A stretch of 64,000 nt of DNA from Rachycentron canadum (lineage: Eukaryota > Chordata > Actinopteri > Carangiformes > Rachycentridae): assembly GCA_038496675.1 (NCBI GenBank), contig CM076653.1, positions 25,105,578 to 25,169,577 of the forward strand. The letters run 5' to 3'. Positions 63,701 to 64,000 of the stretch are shown one piece after another; the first letter of the stretch is position 1, and each line of letters starts with the position of its first letter. Made by a program: the position numbers and the translations under genes. A model generated the notes under the pieces. That model saw only the letters and a program-made list of their open reading frames with translations. It did not search any database and had not been told where the DNA came from.

Positions 63701-64000
63701 CATCAGGCACAGCTTTAGTGTGTCGGACTGGGAACTTTTCACTGCTGCATGTTTATGAGAGTTGAGTGAATGAGACATACCATTGTTTTGCCCTTCCTCT
63801 TCCTCATAATCCTCTTCCTCGTCAACCTCTTCTTCCTCATACACATCTGAAACTTCACTGTCATCCGAGTCATCCTCCCCGTCGCGCTGCAGCTCAGCTG
63901 AGGTGTCCTGTTCAGCCTCTCCATCACAGGCAGCTTCCTCCCCGTCCCGCTCAGTTATCAGCCGCGGGCCGCCCGTGGTGTCCAGTCCAGCGGAGGCACC
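60799..64000 (-). CDS. C2H2 zinc-finger repressor-like protein, 11 fingers (5' end outside window)
   Basis: Visible exons: 64000-63781 (continues beyond the window), 62993-62032 and 61608-60799; 663 residues are seen, and the start codon is not. Order: acidic N-terminal region (DSDDSEVSDVYEEEEVDEEE); eleven fingers in one exon, from CCNICNLQLPSKFKLQDH to CQICGLGFPHQQNYDSHLKTC. Four fingers (5, 7, 8, 11) end in Cys instead of the second His. Linkers are mostly non-TGEKP, so the array is not a KRAB-type tandem. After a basic PKKRQ stretch, the tail holds PLDLSKK (CtBP-binding PxDLS form) and PLDLVTR. SUMO-type sites are IKQDP, IKNEPEE, IKKEPHSP (fits the phospho-dependent form) and IKMEVD. CtBP and SUMO motifs suggest a nuclear repressor; this is inference. 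The orthologue was not recognised. Confidence 0.85.
61828..61985 (-). repeat. Dispersed teleost repeat, copy 5 (partial)
   Basis: In reverse orientation it runs from AGAGCTGAATTATCAATTAT through TTTACTGGTTCCAGCATCTC to GAGGATTTGCCACTTTTAC and AATTGAATTGAAT. The words GGTTCCAGC...CTC and TTGAAT are the complements of those in copy 1. It lies in the last intron of zinc-finger gene 2. Confidence 0.6.
63106..63258. repeat. Duplicated block, copy B
   Basis: The partner of 60,343-60,496, starting TACAGCTGAACA and ending ATTGCA. It sits in the intron of the gene whose 3' UTR carries copy A, about 2.8 kb away in direct orientation. Confidence 0.85.
63254..63289. repeat. Perfect 17-base inverted repeat
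   Basis: TTGCACCTGCAACTTTT is followed by the two bases TC and then its exact reverse complement. The hairpin begins at the last bases of duplicated block B and is absent from copy A. Confidence 0.95.

Larger units (their letters stand above)
62994..63780 (-). other. Intron of zinc-finger gene 2
   Basis: A 787-base intron with a GTATGT donor and a TCATCAG acceptor; the codon split G/AG gives Glu at the junction. It contains the duplicated block B, a perfect hairpin, and otherwise AT-rich DNA with no coding content. Confidence 0.75.

Noticed and set aside
1..64000. tRNA, rRNA, CRISPR or viral insertions
   Set aside because: No cloverleaf-like sequence, no repeat-spacer array and no retroviral or viral coding frame was recognised on either strand by eye; a covariance-model search was not possible.

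Overview
The window is nuclear DNA from a vertebrate, most likely a ray-finned (percomorph-type) fish. Intron-split genes with GT-AG junctions encode vertebrate-specific families (GMEB/SAND, DCBLD, C2H2 zinc fingers). Introns are mostly short. The non-coding DNA carries (CA)n, (GT)n and (AT)n tracts and dispersed repeats typical of teleosts. Nothing bacterial, viral or plasmid-like was seen, and no operons, CRISPR arrays, rRNA or tRNA genes.

Layout. (1) 1-34,163 is about 34 kb with no convincing coding exon. It holds microsatellites, a decayed LINE fragment, several copies of one dispersed repeat and a CpG-rich patch near 8.2 kb. It is probably the first intron and flank of a gene on the minus strand whose signal-peptide exon lies at 34,164-34,233. 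(2) 34,234-37,848 is that gene's promoter side and an intergenic stretch. (3) 37,849-43,187 (minus) is a complete nine-coding-exon GMEB1-like SAND-domain gene, with a probable non-coding first exon ending at 44,448. (4) 44,449-45,348 is a compact head-to-head promoter interval. (5) 45,349-55,501 (plus) is a complete 15-exon DCBLD1-like receptor gene (CUB, LCCL, F5/8C, one membrane span, YxxP-rich tail), with a candidate alternative last exon at 53,706-53,884. (6) 55,502-57,271 holds the convergent 3' ends. (7) 57,272-59,352 (minus) is a three-exon C2H2 zinc-finger gene. (8) 59,646-60,029 is an assembly gap inside an (AT)n tract. (9) 60,799-64,000 (minus) is an 11-finger C2H2 gene with CtBP- and SUMO-type motifs in its tail; its 5' end lies beyond the window.

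Three of the four complete or near-complete genes encode nuclear DNA-binding or transcriptional proteins; the fourth is a surface receptor. No shared pathway can be read from the sequence. Exon models were built by hand: splice sites and reading phase agree at every junction, and total CDS lengths divide by three (GMEB1-like 510 aa, DCBLD1-like 660 aa, zinc-finger gene 1 645 aa). Orthology calls rest on remembered family motifs, not on a database search. No strong candidate for an entirely new biological system was found. The most useful leads are the alternative DCBLD1 C-terminus, the motif-dense tail of the 11-finger gene, a duplicated block plus perfect hairpin inside that gene, and an orphan signal-peptide exon facing a 34 kb gene-poor stretch.
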